Assembly: GCA_963402885.1 (NCBI GenBank)
Contig: OY727099.1
Span: forward strand, 9,164,001-9,228,000
From: Antedon bifida
Taxonomy: Eukaryota > Echinodermata > Crinoidea > Comatulida > Antedonidae
Reading direction: 5' to 3'
DNA: 64,000 nucleotides
The first letter of the stretch is position 1. Each line of letters begins with the position of its first letter. Below are positions 8,955 to 19,516 of the stretch, piece after piece. The notes under the pieces are model-generated. The model was not told the DNA's origin. It saw only the letters and a list, made by a program, of their open reading frames with translations, and did not search any database. A program made the position numbers and the translations under genes.

Positions 8955-11015
8955 AATAGTGTACTTCTTGAAGGCGCGACATCTATTTCTGTTTTGGATA
9001 GACATTTGAGATCCATCATGTGTTGTACGTGTAACCCTATGATTTTTATGAATATATTTTACCATTTATTTCTTTCTTATATCTTTCTGTTTGATTTTAT
9101 TCATTTGAATGTATCTGTTTTTACAATGTATATAAATATAGTTTATAGGTCAGTAGAAAAGAATGCAGCTTAATTGCAACAAAGGTTACCCCAAGTGGGT
9201 CAAAGTGACCACTGTTTGGGAAGTAAGGAATGTGTTTTGCCAAGTTGCTAGGCAACTAAGGTGATTATACCTCATTTCTGATGATTATACCTCACTTCCA
9301 CTTGTGCCTGCTCACAAGAAACATCTATACATTTTTAACAACTTTAAAGGAAGTCACTTTTTCATATTTTGGCTCTTTTCTTAGGTAAGAACTATCAATT
9401 ATATTATTTTATGTTTAACAAATGTGTTAATATAACTTAATTTGAGATTTAAGCTTATGAAGATTAGGTTTATGCATTATGTTTGCATTGGCTCAATGCT
9501 TTAGATTAGTTATGTGATACTTAACTTTGATTATATTTTATAACTTTTGTGATACCATTTGCAATTGCGCTTGGTAATTTATGTTACTGTAAAGTAAGGT
9601 TCTGCAATCACACATTGTTCTCTCCCGTTTTAAGTTAAAGGGTCTTGAAGTGATTTACTTGCTTTTGCTAATACTTTTAATTTTATGAGTGTATCAGGAC
9701 GATTCTGGTAAATGTGGGTCATTTACTAGATGGCAGTACACTCTTGGTATTGATTGACCTAGAGACAATTGGAGTGTGATTGTAGAATTGATACTATTGT
9801 ATTATACACTTATTTTTGATTTCCGCTTTATATGCGACATTTATTTTTATACATTTAATTACCTTTTAGTTTATAATTTAGTTTATTGAATGGATGCATT
9901 AACCATCCTGAGTTTATAATAGTCAGGTTAATATGTTGATAGACACACGTTTGAATAGCTATTGCTATTATCCATTGCGTTGCAATGTAGTTATATTGGT
10001 ATCAAGTATTAGCATACTTACCAAACGAAGTACCTCTAACTATATAATGTAACTATTGTTTTAATGAATAGTGTGAATAATCATATACCAATCAGTGTTA
10101 ATCGAACCTGATGGTATTGACAGATTATATTTTATTTTGTTTAATTGTCTATCATAGCCTAGGTTATTTTGCAAACATTGTGGTATTGTAATTATGTACC
10201 AAATGATATTTGATTTAAATTGTTTTATAGTTATATAGTATATGTATATATTTTCTCTTTTCTTAGATGAGAAAACACTACTTTTGAAATTTACGAATCA
10301 TTATTGCAATTATTACACCATTGGTCGGAACATTTCGTTGATAACATTTACTCTACTGTGGAACCTTTCAAGTCGGAATTGTTTCAACTGAAGACTCAAT
10401 TTTAATATAAACTTTTAGTTTTGTGGACACTTTAATGTTTTATCTTGAGAACAAATAATATTGGTTTTATGTAAATTCCGACAAGCTGATGTCAAAGGAA
10501 TAAATCTACATTTTTAATTTATAAGGCGTTTTCCTTGATTTGATTATTTAATACTTCTTGGAAATTTTAGTTTCTTGCTAGAAACTCGGGTTACATACGT
10601 TATCAAAGGCATATGATATAAAATGTACTGTACAACTATTTTAGCATTAGTCAGTCTATAGCCTATGATTGTAAGACTTTTAAATATGAACTGACTTTTA
10701 GTCTTTAACTTTAAACTTTCAACTCAACATTCATTTATTTTGTATTAGATAATTCATACTCATTTTGTTGTCTTTCATAACAATGAAAATCTCAAAAAGA
10801 TGTCAGACTTGTCCATAATTATTACAGTGATCTGAGTGGTTAACAGTCATTTCTGTCGTCAAATCAAAATTGTTTTAATGATAATAGTCGCATGTAACAT
10901 TTATGTTGTCAAATCAGGAACTATTACAACTGTAAGATAACAAACTGAATGGATTTCTTTTACAAATCATTTTATTTATTAAGCTCAGATGTGTACAAAC
11001 AAATCACTTTTCATA
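8955..11015. repeat. Duplicated segment, copy 1 (partner at 17605-18092)
   Basis: Positions 8955-9029 and 10596-11015 together align with 17605-18092 (shared stretches include GTACTTCTTGAAGGC, ATGTACTGTACAACTATT and AAGATAACAAACTGAATGG). The intervening 9030-10595 is absent from the partner and is annotated separately as an insertion. No gene is evident in either copy. Confidence 0.8.
9030..10595. mobile_element. 1.57-kb non-autonomous insertion with TGTAACCC ends and TACG duplication
   Basis: The paralogous segment at 17605-18092 reads straight through TACG at 17690-17693, so this block is an insertion. Its ends are inverted (TGTAACCC at 9030, GGGTTACA at 10588-10595), and TACG is repeated on both sides (9026-9029 and 10596-10599). 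There are no coding frames of note. A 4-bp duplication with short TIRs indicates a cut-and-paste DNA element; the superfamily is not assignable here. Confidence 0.75.
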
Positions 11016-11054
11016 AAAGATAAATGAATTCAAAATCCCTCCAATTAGATACCA

Positions 11055-11270
11055 ATAGGTTCATTTTCTTCGGCATCCGTTTCTCTATGGAACGCGTTGC
11101 CTATTGAAATCCGTCAGGCTACTTCCACCAGTGTCTTCAAATCTCTCCTCAAAACCCACCTTTTTAATTTGTAATTTTTCTAAATTTTCTGTCTTTGTAA
11201 AGCGCATTGAGGCTTTCAGCATAATGCGCTATATCAAGTAGGCCTACCAGTTATTATTATTATTATTAGA
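11055..11270 (+). mobile_element. 5'-truncated LINE 3' end
   Basis: In frame from about 11070 the sequence translates to SLWNALPIEIRQA...FKSLLKTHLFNL then stop. This is the characteristic C-terminus of non-LTR reverse-transcriptase polyproteins. A 3' UTR of the type GCGCATTGAGGCTTTCAG and an ATT microsatellite tail (11251-11268) follow. Only the last 30 or so codons survive. The clade (CR1/L2/Rex-like) is an inference. Confidence 0.75.
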
Positions 11271-11280
11271 TGACCAAATA

Positions 11281-12075
11281 CAGAGCCATATATATAAAGA
11301 GTTACGACATTGAAAATTAGAAGCCATTTTTGTGTCAAAGAATTCACACGCTGAGGGCGCGCGCGCCTCTTTTGTAAAGCGTTTTCCTATAGTTCATGCA
11401 TTATTTTTAGATTTTTTTGTCTATGAAATAACGTTTATATTCCGTTTTTATTTTAGTAATTAATTTTATTAATGGTATTAATTTGGTAACATATATATAT
11501 TGTGTCTATAATAACAAAAGAATAAATGCTAGGGCCTACATGCAAGTCAGGATACATCAAAGCATGAACCAATACAAAAAACACACAAATTCACCCCTCT
11601 TTTTATACAGTATATGGCTCTCTGTGTGTTTTTGACACAAACTTTCAGAGACTCGTTCATCATTTCATTTGTAATAATTTGCCTTTATTATTTTAATATT
11701 GTTCATACCCTATTCAATATATTAACAAATATATCCACGACACTATATTATTTTATTTAGTCATCAAAGCATGCATTATGAATTGAAAATATTACATAAT
11801 TGTTATTAATAGGACGTAGTTATGGGATGTTTCGTTCCAAAATCAATCAATCGAACTTTGTAATGTACTAGCGCACGCGCGCGCAATATTCTTTGCCGCA
11901 AGTACTTCTGTACGCTGTGCACATCGATATTTCACCGTAAAATATAAGAAAAAGTTTAAAGTATTTTCTTGCTCCTATACTTTACATGCATTAACGGAGA
12001 CAAGTTTGACACAAATTGATCTGCATATCACGTGACTATAATCCAATGTCGTAACTCTTTATATATATGGCTCTG
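11281..12075. mobile_element. hAT-type MITE, 795 bp, intact TIRs and 8-bp TSD
   Basis: Perfect 32-bp terminal inverted repeats begin CAGAGCCATATATATAAAG (11281-11312 and 12044-12075). The flanks carry the duplicated octamer ACCAAATA (11273-11280 and 12076-12083). CAGAG-type ends plus an 8-bp duplication are diagnostic of hAT. There is no transposase inside. A second, right-truncated copy starts at 18289. Confidence 0.9.
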
Positions 12076-12306
12076 ACCAAATAAAGTACAGAGCGCCCTC
12101 TATTTAAATACTATGCCAATTACTCAAGACTAGGCCATTACAACATGTGCTTTACATTTTATCAAATCACCTGTATATAAAATAAAAAACAGATTATTGA
12201 TTTGTATTATTTAACACAGTCATTACTTATGAACTTAGAGATTATTTTTTAATTGTAAGCTTTGTATAAGAACCTAATGGTTTTGTGTGTAATTTTATGA
12301 AAAACA

Positions 12307-12634
12307 TTAAAGATGTATTGTCCCCCAAAAACATGAAAAATGAAAATCAGACTTTGAATAGGTTATTTTTGTAGTTTTAATAAAGTTAATCACTTCCGAA
12401 GAAAAAAATAATGTTTTCACTTATAAAGTAACATAATAAATGGTTAAATTCAACCAAAAATCCATTGGCTGGCAGCCAATTTGACCATTTTTTGCTTTAA
12501 ATTCCAATTTTTTCAGGTAAATAATTTTTTTTCGATCCAATTTTTGGTCGAAGTAAATAACTATTATGTGACATTAAAATGGCATATTCAACAAAATAAA
12601 AAAATAATTTTTCAGGGGGACAATACATCTTTAA
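12307..12634. mobile_element. TTAA-target MITE, copy A
   Basis: The ends AGATGTATTGTCCCCC and GGGGGACAATACATCT are perfect inverted repeats flanked by TTAA on both sides. The corresponding site in the TRIM-3 3' flank (ACATTAAATAAACTAAATAG, TTAA at 19310-19313) is empty and has a single TTAA. This shows a precise TTAA insertion, the target habit of piggyBac-like elements. Other copies: 15877-16168, 52135-52498, 54414-54749 and a longer relative at 31317-31870. Confidence 0.88.
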
Positions 12635-12876
12635 ATAAAACTAAATAACTCAAATGTTTTGTTTCATAAAAATACACATTGAATGATTAGATTAAGCATT
12701 AAAGATACTTAAGATATTATTTATAATTTTTATAGTAATTATGAATTCGTTAAAAATGGATTCCATTCAGGCGTGTACAAAATTTGATTTAATATTTGAA
12801 TATTTCAATTTATATACGAAATACTTTATATATTTAATTTGTATATATTTTTTGTATACACAGAAGAGTCTTGCTT

Positions 12877-14535
12877 TTAATAATTAAACATTTTGATTGT
12901 TCTGCCATCCCAATTTGCTACAGCAACCATATGAGGGTTATATGAAAAGATACATAACTGATGTGGATCACTAATTCCATCTTCTTGTTGATCAATTCTT
13001 TTGATAAAATGTCCATCACTACTGAATAGTTGTAGTTTGTCTTGACTTGCTATGATGATGTTATCATCATCATCAACTACAATACTAAGTGGCCATATCA
13101 TCTTACCATCTTCATCTCCTTCATGGATGAGTATTTTCAGTGACTTGACCTTGTCATCATACAATAATACTTGGTTGTCTTCTGCATCTGTTACAAGTAC
13201 TTTACCAGTTTTTGTAAGTGTAACATCAGAGTGATAAAAATCTGTTATTATCTTCTTCAACAGCTTACCATTAATTATGTCAAACATAAACACACATTTC
13301 ATGTCCCAATCTGCTACATATATAACATTAGTTGATTCATCTATGTGAAAACCCCATGGATCCTTTATTGTTCGCCTAAATACACCCTTACCAATGGATC
13401 TGATCACATGACCATTCATATCACATTCTTTAATGCATTTATTACCGTCATCACTGAATGCTATGTTGCCATTCTTCATTTTGCACATGTTGTAAACTTT
13501 CACGCCTTCTGGTAGTGTAATCTTACTTATACATTCTCCTGATTGTTTGTACTTGTAAATTTCATTTGAGAGAAATGAAACCAGCAAGCAATCATCATCA
13601 CACTTTGCTATTCCTGTAGGTGTACCCTCTACGTTGATAGTAAGTGGTGTGAATACAACATTACCAATGTCATTTTCTTTCAATAAATCAATTGAATGTT
13701 TGTTTCTGATAAAGTTAATCTGTCTAGTAGTATTGACTTGCTTGATTTCATCAGATTTATTAATTTCATCCATTAGTGTATTTAATACAATCTCACTTGA
13801 TTGCATAGCAGTTGCTGGCTCACTCACTAGTAACTGATTTAGGGAACTTACAATTGTGTTTAATTCAGCATTGATTTTTGTTAAATTTGTAATTTGTACG
13901 TCACTAACATTCTTTTCATTTTTATAATTTGCTTCAACTTTTTTCTTCATTTCATCTGCTTTTTTCTGGATTTCTGTGAGAGTAGCCTCTTTACTTTCTT
14001 CTAGTTCTTTAGCATTCTTTGTGACTACTTTAAGTACATTTTCTGTTTTTGTTATGGATTCATTGGCAGCTTTCTTCAAGTCTTCTGAGGTTTCCTTGAA
14101 CGTATTAAATGCTGTTACAATGTTAATTAGTTCATGTTTTCCATCTCCTGCAATATGCTCCATTTCAGTGCATTCTATGCATATTGGTACTTTACATTTT
14201 GTACAATACATTTTCAATGGTTGATCATGAGAGGTGCACAGTGAGGCAGTGCTTTTATCCTTCCTTCTCTGTTTGTGGTGTTTGACAGTTTCCAAGAGGT
14301 TGTTAAGAAATGGATTTGGTGCAAGATTTTTAAGCCCTCCTTCTGGTATGGGATACTCTTTGCGACAAATAGGGCATGTTAGCTTGCCCTGATTGGTTTG
14401 AACCCATTCTTCCAAACATTTCAGACAGAAACTATGAATGCAGCTAAGTGATTTTGGATTTTCTATTCTTTCATTACAGATAGAACATTCTAGTTCTTTC
14501 TCATCTATAGACACATTTACGTTGTTGCTAGCCAT
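12877..14535 (-). CDS. TRIM-NHL protein 2; likely E3 ubiquitin ligase
   Basis: The start is taken at ATG 14535 (MASNNVNVSIDEKE) because this Met is shared by all four copies and follows a good splice acceptor (TTCTTACAG). The 38 residues that could be added upstream have no counterpart in the paralogues. About 552 residues: RING (CSIC, CIHSFCLKC, CPIC), a single B-box2 (CTSH, CTKC, CIEC, HIAGDGKH), a coiled coil rich in Lys and Glu, and a six-bladed NHL-type propeller ending KMFNY. B-box1, present in TRIM-1, is absent, as is the IDNQV segment of the coiled coil. All zinc ligands look intact. The 3' flank (12640-12876) is homologous to those of TRIM-3 and TRIM-4. Cellular target unknown. Confidence 0.9.
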   Translation of the reverse strand: MASNNVNVSIDEKELECSICNERIENPKSLSCIHSFCLKCLEEWVQTNQGKLTCPICRKEYPIPEGGLKNLAPNPFLNNLLETVKHHKQRRKDKSTASLCTSHDQPLKMYCTKCKVPICIECTEMEHIAGDGKHELINIVTAFNTFKETSEDLKKAANESITKTENVLKVVTKNAKELEESKEATLTEIQKKADEMKKKVEANYKNEKNVSDVQITNLTKINAELNTIVSSLNQLLVSEPATAMQSSEIVLNTLMDEINKSDEIKQVNTTRQINFIRNKHSIDLLKENDIGNVVFTPLTINVEGTPTGIAKCDDDCLLVSFLSNEIYKYKQSGECISKITLPEGVKVYNMCKMKNGNIAFSDDGNKCIKECDMNGHVIRSIGKGVFRRTIKDPWGFHIDESTNVIYVADWDMKCVFMFDIINGKLLKKIITDFYHSDVTLTKTGKVLVTDAEDNQVLLYDDKVKSLKILIHEGDEDGKMIWPLSIVVDDDDNIIIASQDKLQLFSSDGHFIKRIDQQEDGISDPHQLCIFSYNPHMVAVANWDGRTIKMFNY

Positions 14536-15083
14536 CCTGTAAGAATAATGTGTGTTTTGTTTATGTAGAACACAATAGTATAGCAATAGTTTTTTGTTAC
14601 TAAAATATACAGGAAAACACCCAAGTTTAGACCCCCTCCAAGAGGCCAAAAAAAGAAAAAGAAAACAATGTATTATCTAAGCCTATGAGGTTCTTCAATA
14701 TATGTGTGCATATCACAACCAATGCATGCTTATTTATACGATTGAGGAATTAGTTTTTATACCATAGTTTTAACTAAACTAATTTCTAATATGCAGTCGT
14801 ATATTGCACTGAAGCCCTTATTTGACAGAAATTTGTATTTGTGTACAAATTCTGGTACATTAGTCTTAATTTTCCCCAAAATGTCCTACTTTGTTGTCAA
14901 TTGTTTACTTCAAAACAAGTTAGCTAAGGAAGTGAATAATGTTATTGAAATTGCAACTTCAAAGTCTGATTTTATTAATCTTCTTTTTTGATGTTTTAAC
15001 GATTTTATAAAATTTTGTTCAGCTGCAATTGTAAATAATATATAATTTAAAAATTACCTTGATGAAGCTTTCCTAATGTTTAC

Positions 15084-15140
15084 TGACGTGGTTGTTGAAA
15101 AATGTGAAGTGAGAAAGATTCCCAATAGCTGCTGACGTGG
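15084..15140. promoter_or_regulatory. Paired TGACGTGG sites upstream of TRIM-2
   Basis: TGACGTGG occurs at 15084-15091 and 15133-15140, each followed by a GAAA/AAAGATTCCC-type segment. The same arrangement is found upstream of TRIM-4 and, partly decayed, upstream of TRIM-3. The octamer matches the core bound by bZIP factors (CREB/ATF and XBP1/ATF6-type elements). Function is inferred from its conservation. Confidence 0.4.
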
Positions 15141-15876
15141 TCGTTCCAAAATGACTAGTAAGGGAGTTTTACCATCATGAGACCTATGTTATTTAGTAAG
15201 TGCTATCGGTAAAAGTTAAAATTTAACAATCTCTACAAATATTACACATTGAAATTGTATTTGCTAACAAACAACATAATCACTGATTTATCTATTCAAT
15301 GTTTACCACTGTACAGACCTAGTATACACTCACCAAAAAGGCAGCAGGGTTTTTTCAACCATTTATTCTGATTTTGGTTATACGTACCTTGTCAATTATC
15401 ATGTGTGGGATCGCTTATAAATATTTTGAAATTTATAGATTAATAACACATGTGTATATGTTTATCACAATGTACAGCATTTTACGTGAAATGATAACCT
15501 TTAATTTTCGTTAATATATTTAAAATTAATAATTATTGTGTCACAGTTCAAGTTGTGTGATCGTTGTATTTTTGCTGCTCTCCTTTACAATCACAATGTA
15601 AATTTCAGAAGAAATTACAGATAACCATTGACACATGACTATAAAATAATTCATCTCTATTATTTATGTGTGAGCAACTTCAAAGAATCTACAAAACATT
15701 TTTTTGACCAAACACATCAGATTGAAATGTTTCTTGACTGCTGCCCTCTTATGAATGCTGTTGATGTAGAATCTGTCCGTATTCCATTCCCACGTGAGAA
15801 ACTGTCCGCAATGAGTAGAGCAAAGAAAGGCGATTACACATGGGCAAGGATTATGAGTTCTATAAAGGTAAATAAT

Positions 15877-16168
15877 TTAAAGATGTATTGTCACCCAAAA
15901 TCATGAACAATAAAAATGTTTAAAATCAGACTTTGAATAGGCCATTTTACAGTTATAATGAAGTTATTCACTTCAATAGGAAAAAAAATAATGATTTAAC
16001 TTATAAAATGACAAAATAAACAGTAAAAAAAACCTCATTTTTGCTTTAAATTACAGTTTTTTCAGGTAAATATCCAATTTTTGGTCAAAGTAGATAACAA
16101 TCATGTGACATTAAAATGGCATATTCAACAAACAAATTATTTTTTTCAGGGGGACAATATATTTTTAA
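15877..16168. mobile_element. TTAA-target MITE, copy B
   Basis: TTAA at 15877 and 16165. The ends AGATGTATTGTC and GGGGGACAATATATTTT match copy A with a few changes. It lies ten bases past the donor of the orphan exon 15721-15867, inside its putative intron. Confidence 0.82.
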
Positions 16169-16310
16169 ATGAAATTTGTGCACTTCAATTTAAGTATAGT
16201 CACCAAAATAAATAACATACAAACTTTATTTATAGAGTTGAGATCATTTCACTAATGATCGTAAAATTAAAACAGTGGAGTTAAAGGGTAAGGGGTTCAC
16301 AATTGAGAAA

Positions 16311-16643
16311 TTTCAAGCCAACAGCAACCTTGAACCTCGACATGTATGCTACAGGTTGGTTTTTGAACGTGGATCAGTTGACATTGCGTTTCATTTCAAG
16401 CCAACAGCAACCTGGAACCTTGACATGTATGCTACAGGTTGATTTTAGAACGTGGATCAGTTGACATTGCATTGCATTTCAAGCCAACAGCAACCTGGAA
16501 CCTTGACATGTATGCTACAGGTTGGTTTTGGAACGTGGATCAGTTGACATTGCGTTGCATTTCAAGCCAATAGCAACCTTGAACCTTGACATGTATGCTA
16601 CAGGTTGATTTTAGAACGTGGATCAGTTGACATTGCGTTGCAT
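16311..16643. repeat. 83-bp tandem repeat, four copies, inside a coding-like block
   Basis: CAAGCCAACAGCAACCT-type starts lie at 16314, 16397, 16480 and 16563, exactly 83 bases apart. Copies 1 and 3 share GGTTGGTTTT and copies 2 and 4 share GGTTGATTTT, so the array looks like a doubled dimer. The three extra copies add 249 bases, a multiple of three, but a TGA arises in the second copy in the entering frame. Confidence 0.85.
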
Positions 16644-17604
16644 TTTTGCGATCTGGTTCAACAAGCTGAAGGACTAATGATAGGGGGAATTTTTGCAGGT
16701 TACAAAGCAATAAAAACAAAGATAAAAAGGATTGACATCTAAAGCAACCCAGCTAATCAGAAAACACACAAGCAAATATCTTTGAGCATGTGAGAGAAGC
16801 AACCAATCAGGATGATCAAACTCTGTATGCTGCAACCAATGAGCAGCAAGCTGAACAGCCCGTCCTCAATGTGGAGTGATAGTAAATCAAATATCTTTTT
16901 GTTTATTCCGATACGAATACATAGAAAATCTTCTTCCCTGGACAGAAAATATCAAATTGTATACAATTTTTTTTCTCTATTTTCAGTACTGTAACATTAT
17001 TTGATGCTCACACCAGATGACATTTTTAAATTTTCTGTTTCTGGGTAAAATGTGACAATTTTCTTCTTCTCTTGTGCACTGACTTGAAATTGAGATATAC
17101 ATTATTATATTATACAATATATATTTTTTTTACATTTTATAGTATACAGTAGGTAACAAAGGCCCGGATTGTGTTTTCTCATAAAATATTCTCACTTGTC
17201 ACCTAGCAGCATTAACAGATAGAAGAAGTTACTGTTCACATTAGGTAAGATATGTTCTGGCTAATAGATACTAGTTTTAAAGAAATGTTATTGTCCATGT
17301 AGTTAAAATATTTTATTTTAAATTTTAGATGTGCTTCAACAGACAATGGTTTTTGACCGCAGCCTACCAGATCATGACAAGAATTCTAAAGGTAACTTTG
17401 ATGTACAGGGGTGGATCCAGGATTTTTATATATTGATATAAAAAAGTAAATTTTCAAAATAAGATTTCATTTTAGATGTCAAATGGGGTAGCATTTGTGC
17501 TCCCCATTTGATAGTTAAAATGAAATTTTACTTGTCAAATGGGGCAGTACTCGCCCAAAGCGTAACCCGTGGATCTGCCGCTGATATAAATGGCAATTTA
17601 TGTG

Positions 17605-18092
17605 TTTTTCAATTCATATGCGTACTTCTTGAAGGCTCGACGGCTCTTGCTGTTTTGGGTAGACATTTGGGATCCATCATGTGTTGTACTACGTTATCAA
17701 ATGTTTACGATATAAAATGTACTGTACAACTATTCTCGCATTAGCCTATGATTGAAAGATTTTTTTTAGTCTTTGACTTTAAACTTCCAACTCGACATTC
17801 ATTTATTTTGTAAAGTGTATGGGTGATATAGATAATTCATACTCATTTTGTTGTCTTACAATGTCTGTCAATGATAATCTCAAAAAGATGTCAGTCCATA
17901 ATCATTCCAGTGATCTGATTGGTTAACGTTCATTTCTGACGTCAAATTAAAATTGCTTTAATGATAGTCACATGTAACATTTCTGTTGTCAATTCAGGAA
18001 CTATCACAACTGTAAGATAACAAACTGAATGGGTTTCTTTTACAAATCATTTTATTTATTAAGCTCAGATGTGTACAAACAAATCACTCTAA
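17605..18092. repeat. Duplicated segment, copy 2 (empty-site partner of 8955-11015)
   Basis: Aligns with 8955-9029 plus 10596-11015. It contains the uninterrupted TACG site at 17690-17693, where copy 1 carries the 1.57-kb insertion. No gene is recognised in it. Confidence 0.8.
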
Positions 18093-18288
18093 TTAGATAT
18101 GACTATTGTTTACATTTATTTATTCAGATAATATTCAGATAATATAACAAAATTTACAAAAAGCATAAAAGTCTGAAAATATTGTAGTACAAAGATTGAA
18201 TCATTAAAAATGACAAATTCACAGCAGAACTACACATAAAATTTAAACATACAAAGGTTATTTTGATTAGTTTATAAAATGACCCAAT

Positions 18289-18736
18289 CAGAGCCATATA
18301 TATAAAGAGTTACAGCATTGCGTTCACAGATTTTAGAAAGTCATGTGGGGTGCACGCCGGCCATCTTTGTGTCCAACTATGCCTATGTAGACTATGGAGT
18401 CGAGTCATTTGCTTAAAAAATGTATAACATTCACAAGCCTTTAAATATCGAATTTAACATCAAAACAATCAATTTGTTTAAAGGTTTTTGTTAAGATAAT
18501 AACGAAATCATAAAGTTACTGCGAACATGATTTTAAACAACAAAATGTAAAAACAATACATTAACTATAGAGAATCGCTGTACAAACTAAATGCGCATGC
18601 GTAGAGCGTGCATGGAGGGCACAGCAAGAACTGTTCCGAAATTGCTGTTTTTGTTGTTGAATACACAGTAATTTCAGTGTAAAAAAACTGGCGATTTCAA
18701 ATGTACGTACCGCAGGACTATAATACATTGTCAACC
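18289..18736. mobile_element. hAT-type MITE, right end truncated
   Basis: Begins CAGAGCCATATATATAAAGA as the intact hAT copy at 11281 does. Near 18716 it contains GACTATAATACATTGTCAAC, matching the inner side of the right terminus, but the outer right TIR is missing. The interior is strongly diverged. Confidence 0.6.
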
Positions 18737-19516
18737 AAAATTAGCACCATGGGAATTACTTCCGAAAGAGAAACTTACCACAAAATAAGTCAAAATTTTT
18801 TTTTTTGGACTCATTTAAAGAAACCCAATTTGTGTTTTGTATGTAACATTAGGGTTGAGGGATGGGAAAGAGGATAGGTACAAGGAAGAACAATTTTTAA
18901 ATATATTCTTTATCCACTCAGTAACGAAATATTGTTTTCATGTTTTATAGGCCTATAAATAATATACCTCTAAATACAGTAAAACATTTGCGATTTAGTA
19001 CTTTGTTAAAACTGTCACTGTCATTGTCGATTGAAATATTAAAGTACATAACGATACACTACTACGACGTTTATCTTTTTTGTAATTATTAATTAATAAA
19101 AATGTTGAGAAGCAACTGTCAGTAATAAAGTTTATTTGTATATTATGTGTTTATATATCTAACAGTAGAGCCTATCCACAATCACAGTAATAAAGTTTAT
19201 TTGTATATATTTTTTTACATCTAACAGTACGCACATTCACAGTAAGAAATGTTCGATTCAAATGTCGACCAATAGGTATTTGCAGTATTGTCAATTGTAA
19301 TTTAAAACATTAAATAAACTAAATAGCCCAAATGTTGTGTTTGATAAAAATACAAATTGAATGATTAGATTAAGCATTAAAAATACTAAAGATATTAATT
19401 ATACTTTTTCAGTAATTATGAATTATAGGCAAAAATGGATCACAGATATGTACAAAATTTATAATTTTATTTAATAATTTGAATATTTCAATTTATATAG
19501 GAAATACTTTATATAA

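Larger units (their letters stand above)
15721..17391 (+). pseudogene. Orphan exons of an unrecognised gene
   Basis: Exon 15721-15867 follows a clear acceptor (ACACATCAG), is 147 bases in phase 0 and encodes MFLDCCPLMNAVDVESVRIP...GDYTWARIMSSIK before GTAAAT. A second coding-like block near 16260 encodes KTVELKGKGFTIEKFQANSN and VCYRLVFERGSVDIA. After a tandem repeat it resumes as LVQQAEGLMIGGIFAGYKAI with a stop near 16740. A further stretch (about 16760-16880) encodes FEHVREATNQDDQTLYAATN, and 17329-17391 is a 63-base exon-like block (MVFDRSLPDHDKNSK) with good splice sites. A frame break at the second block and stops in the repeat suggest a decayed gene. No family recognised. Confidence 0.4.

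Noticed and set aside
8844..9173. 109-residue plus-strand frame next to the DIRS element
   Set aside because: Spans the boundary of the 1.57-kb insertion at 9030, with no domain; the partner frame at 17508-17744 diverges.
14536..14649. Upstream in-frame extension of TRIM-2 (38 residues from ATG 14649)
   Set aside because: It crosses a clear splice acceptor, has no counterpart in the paralogues and reads like translated UTR or intron.
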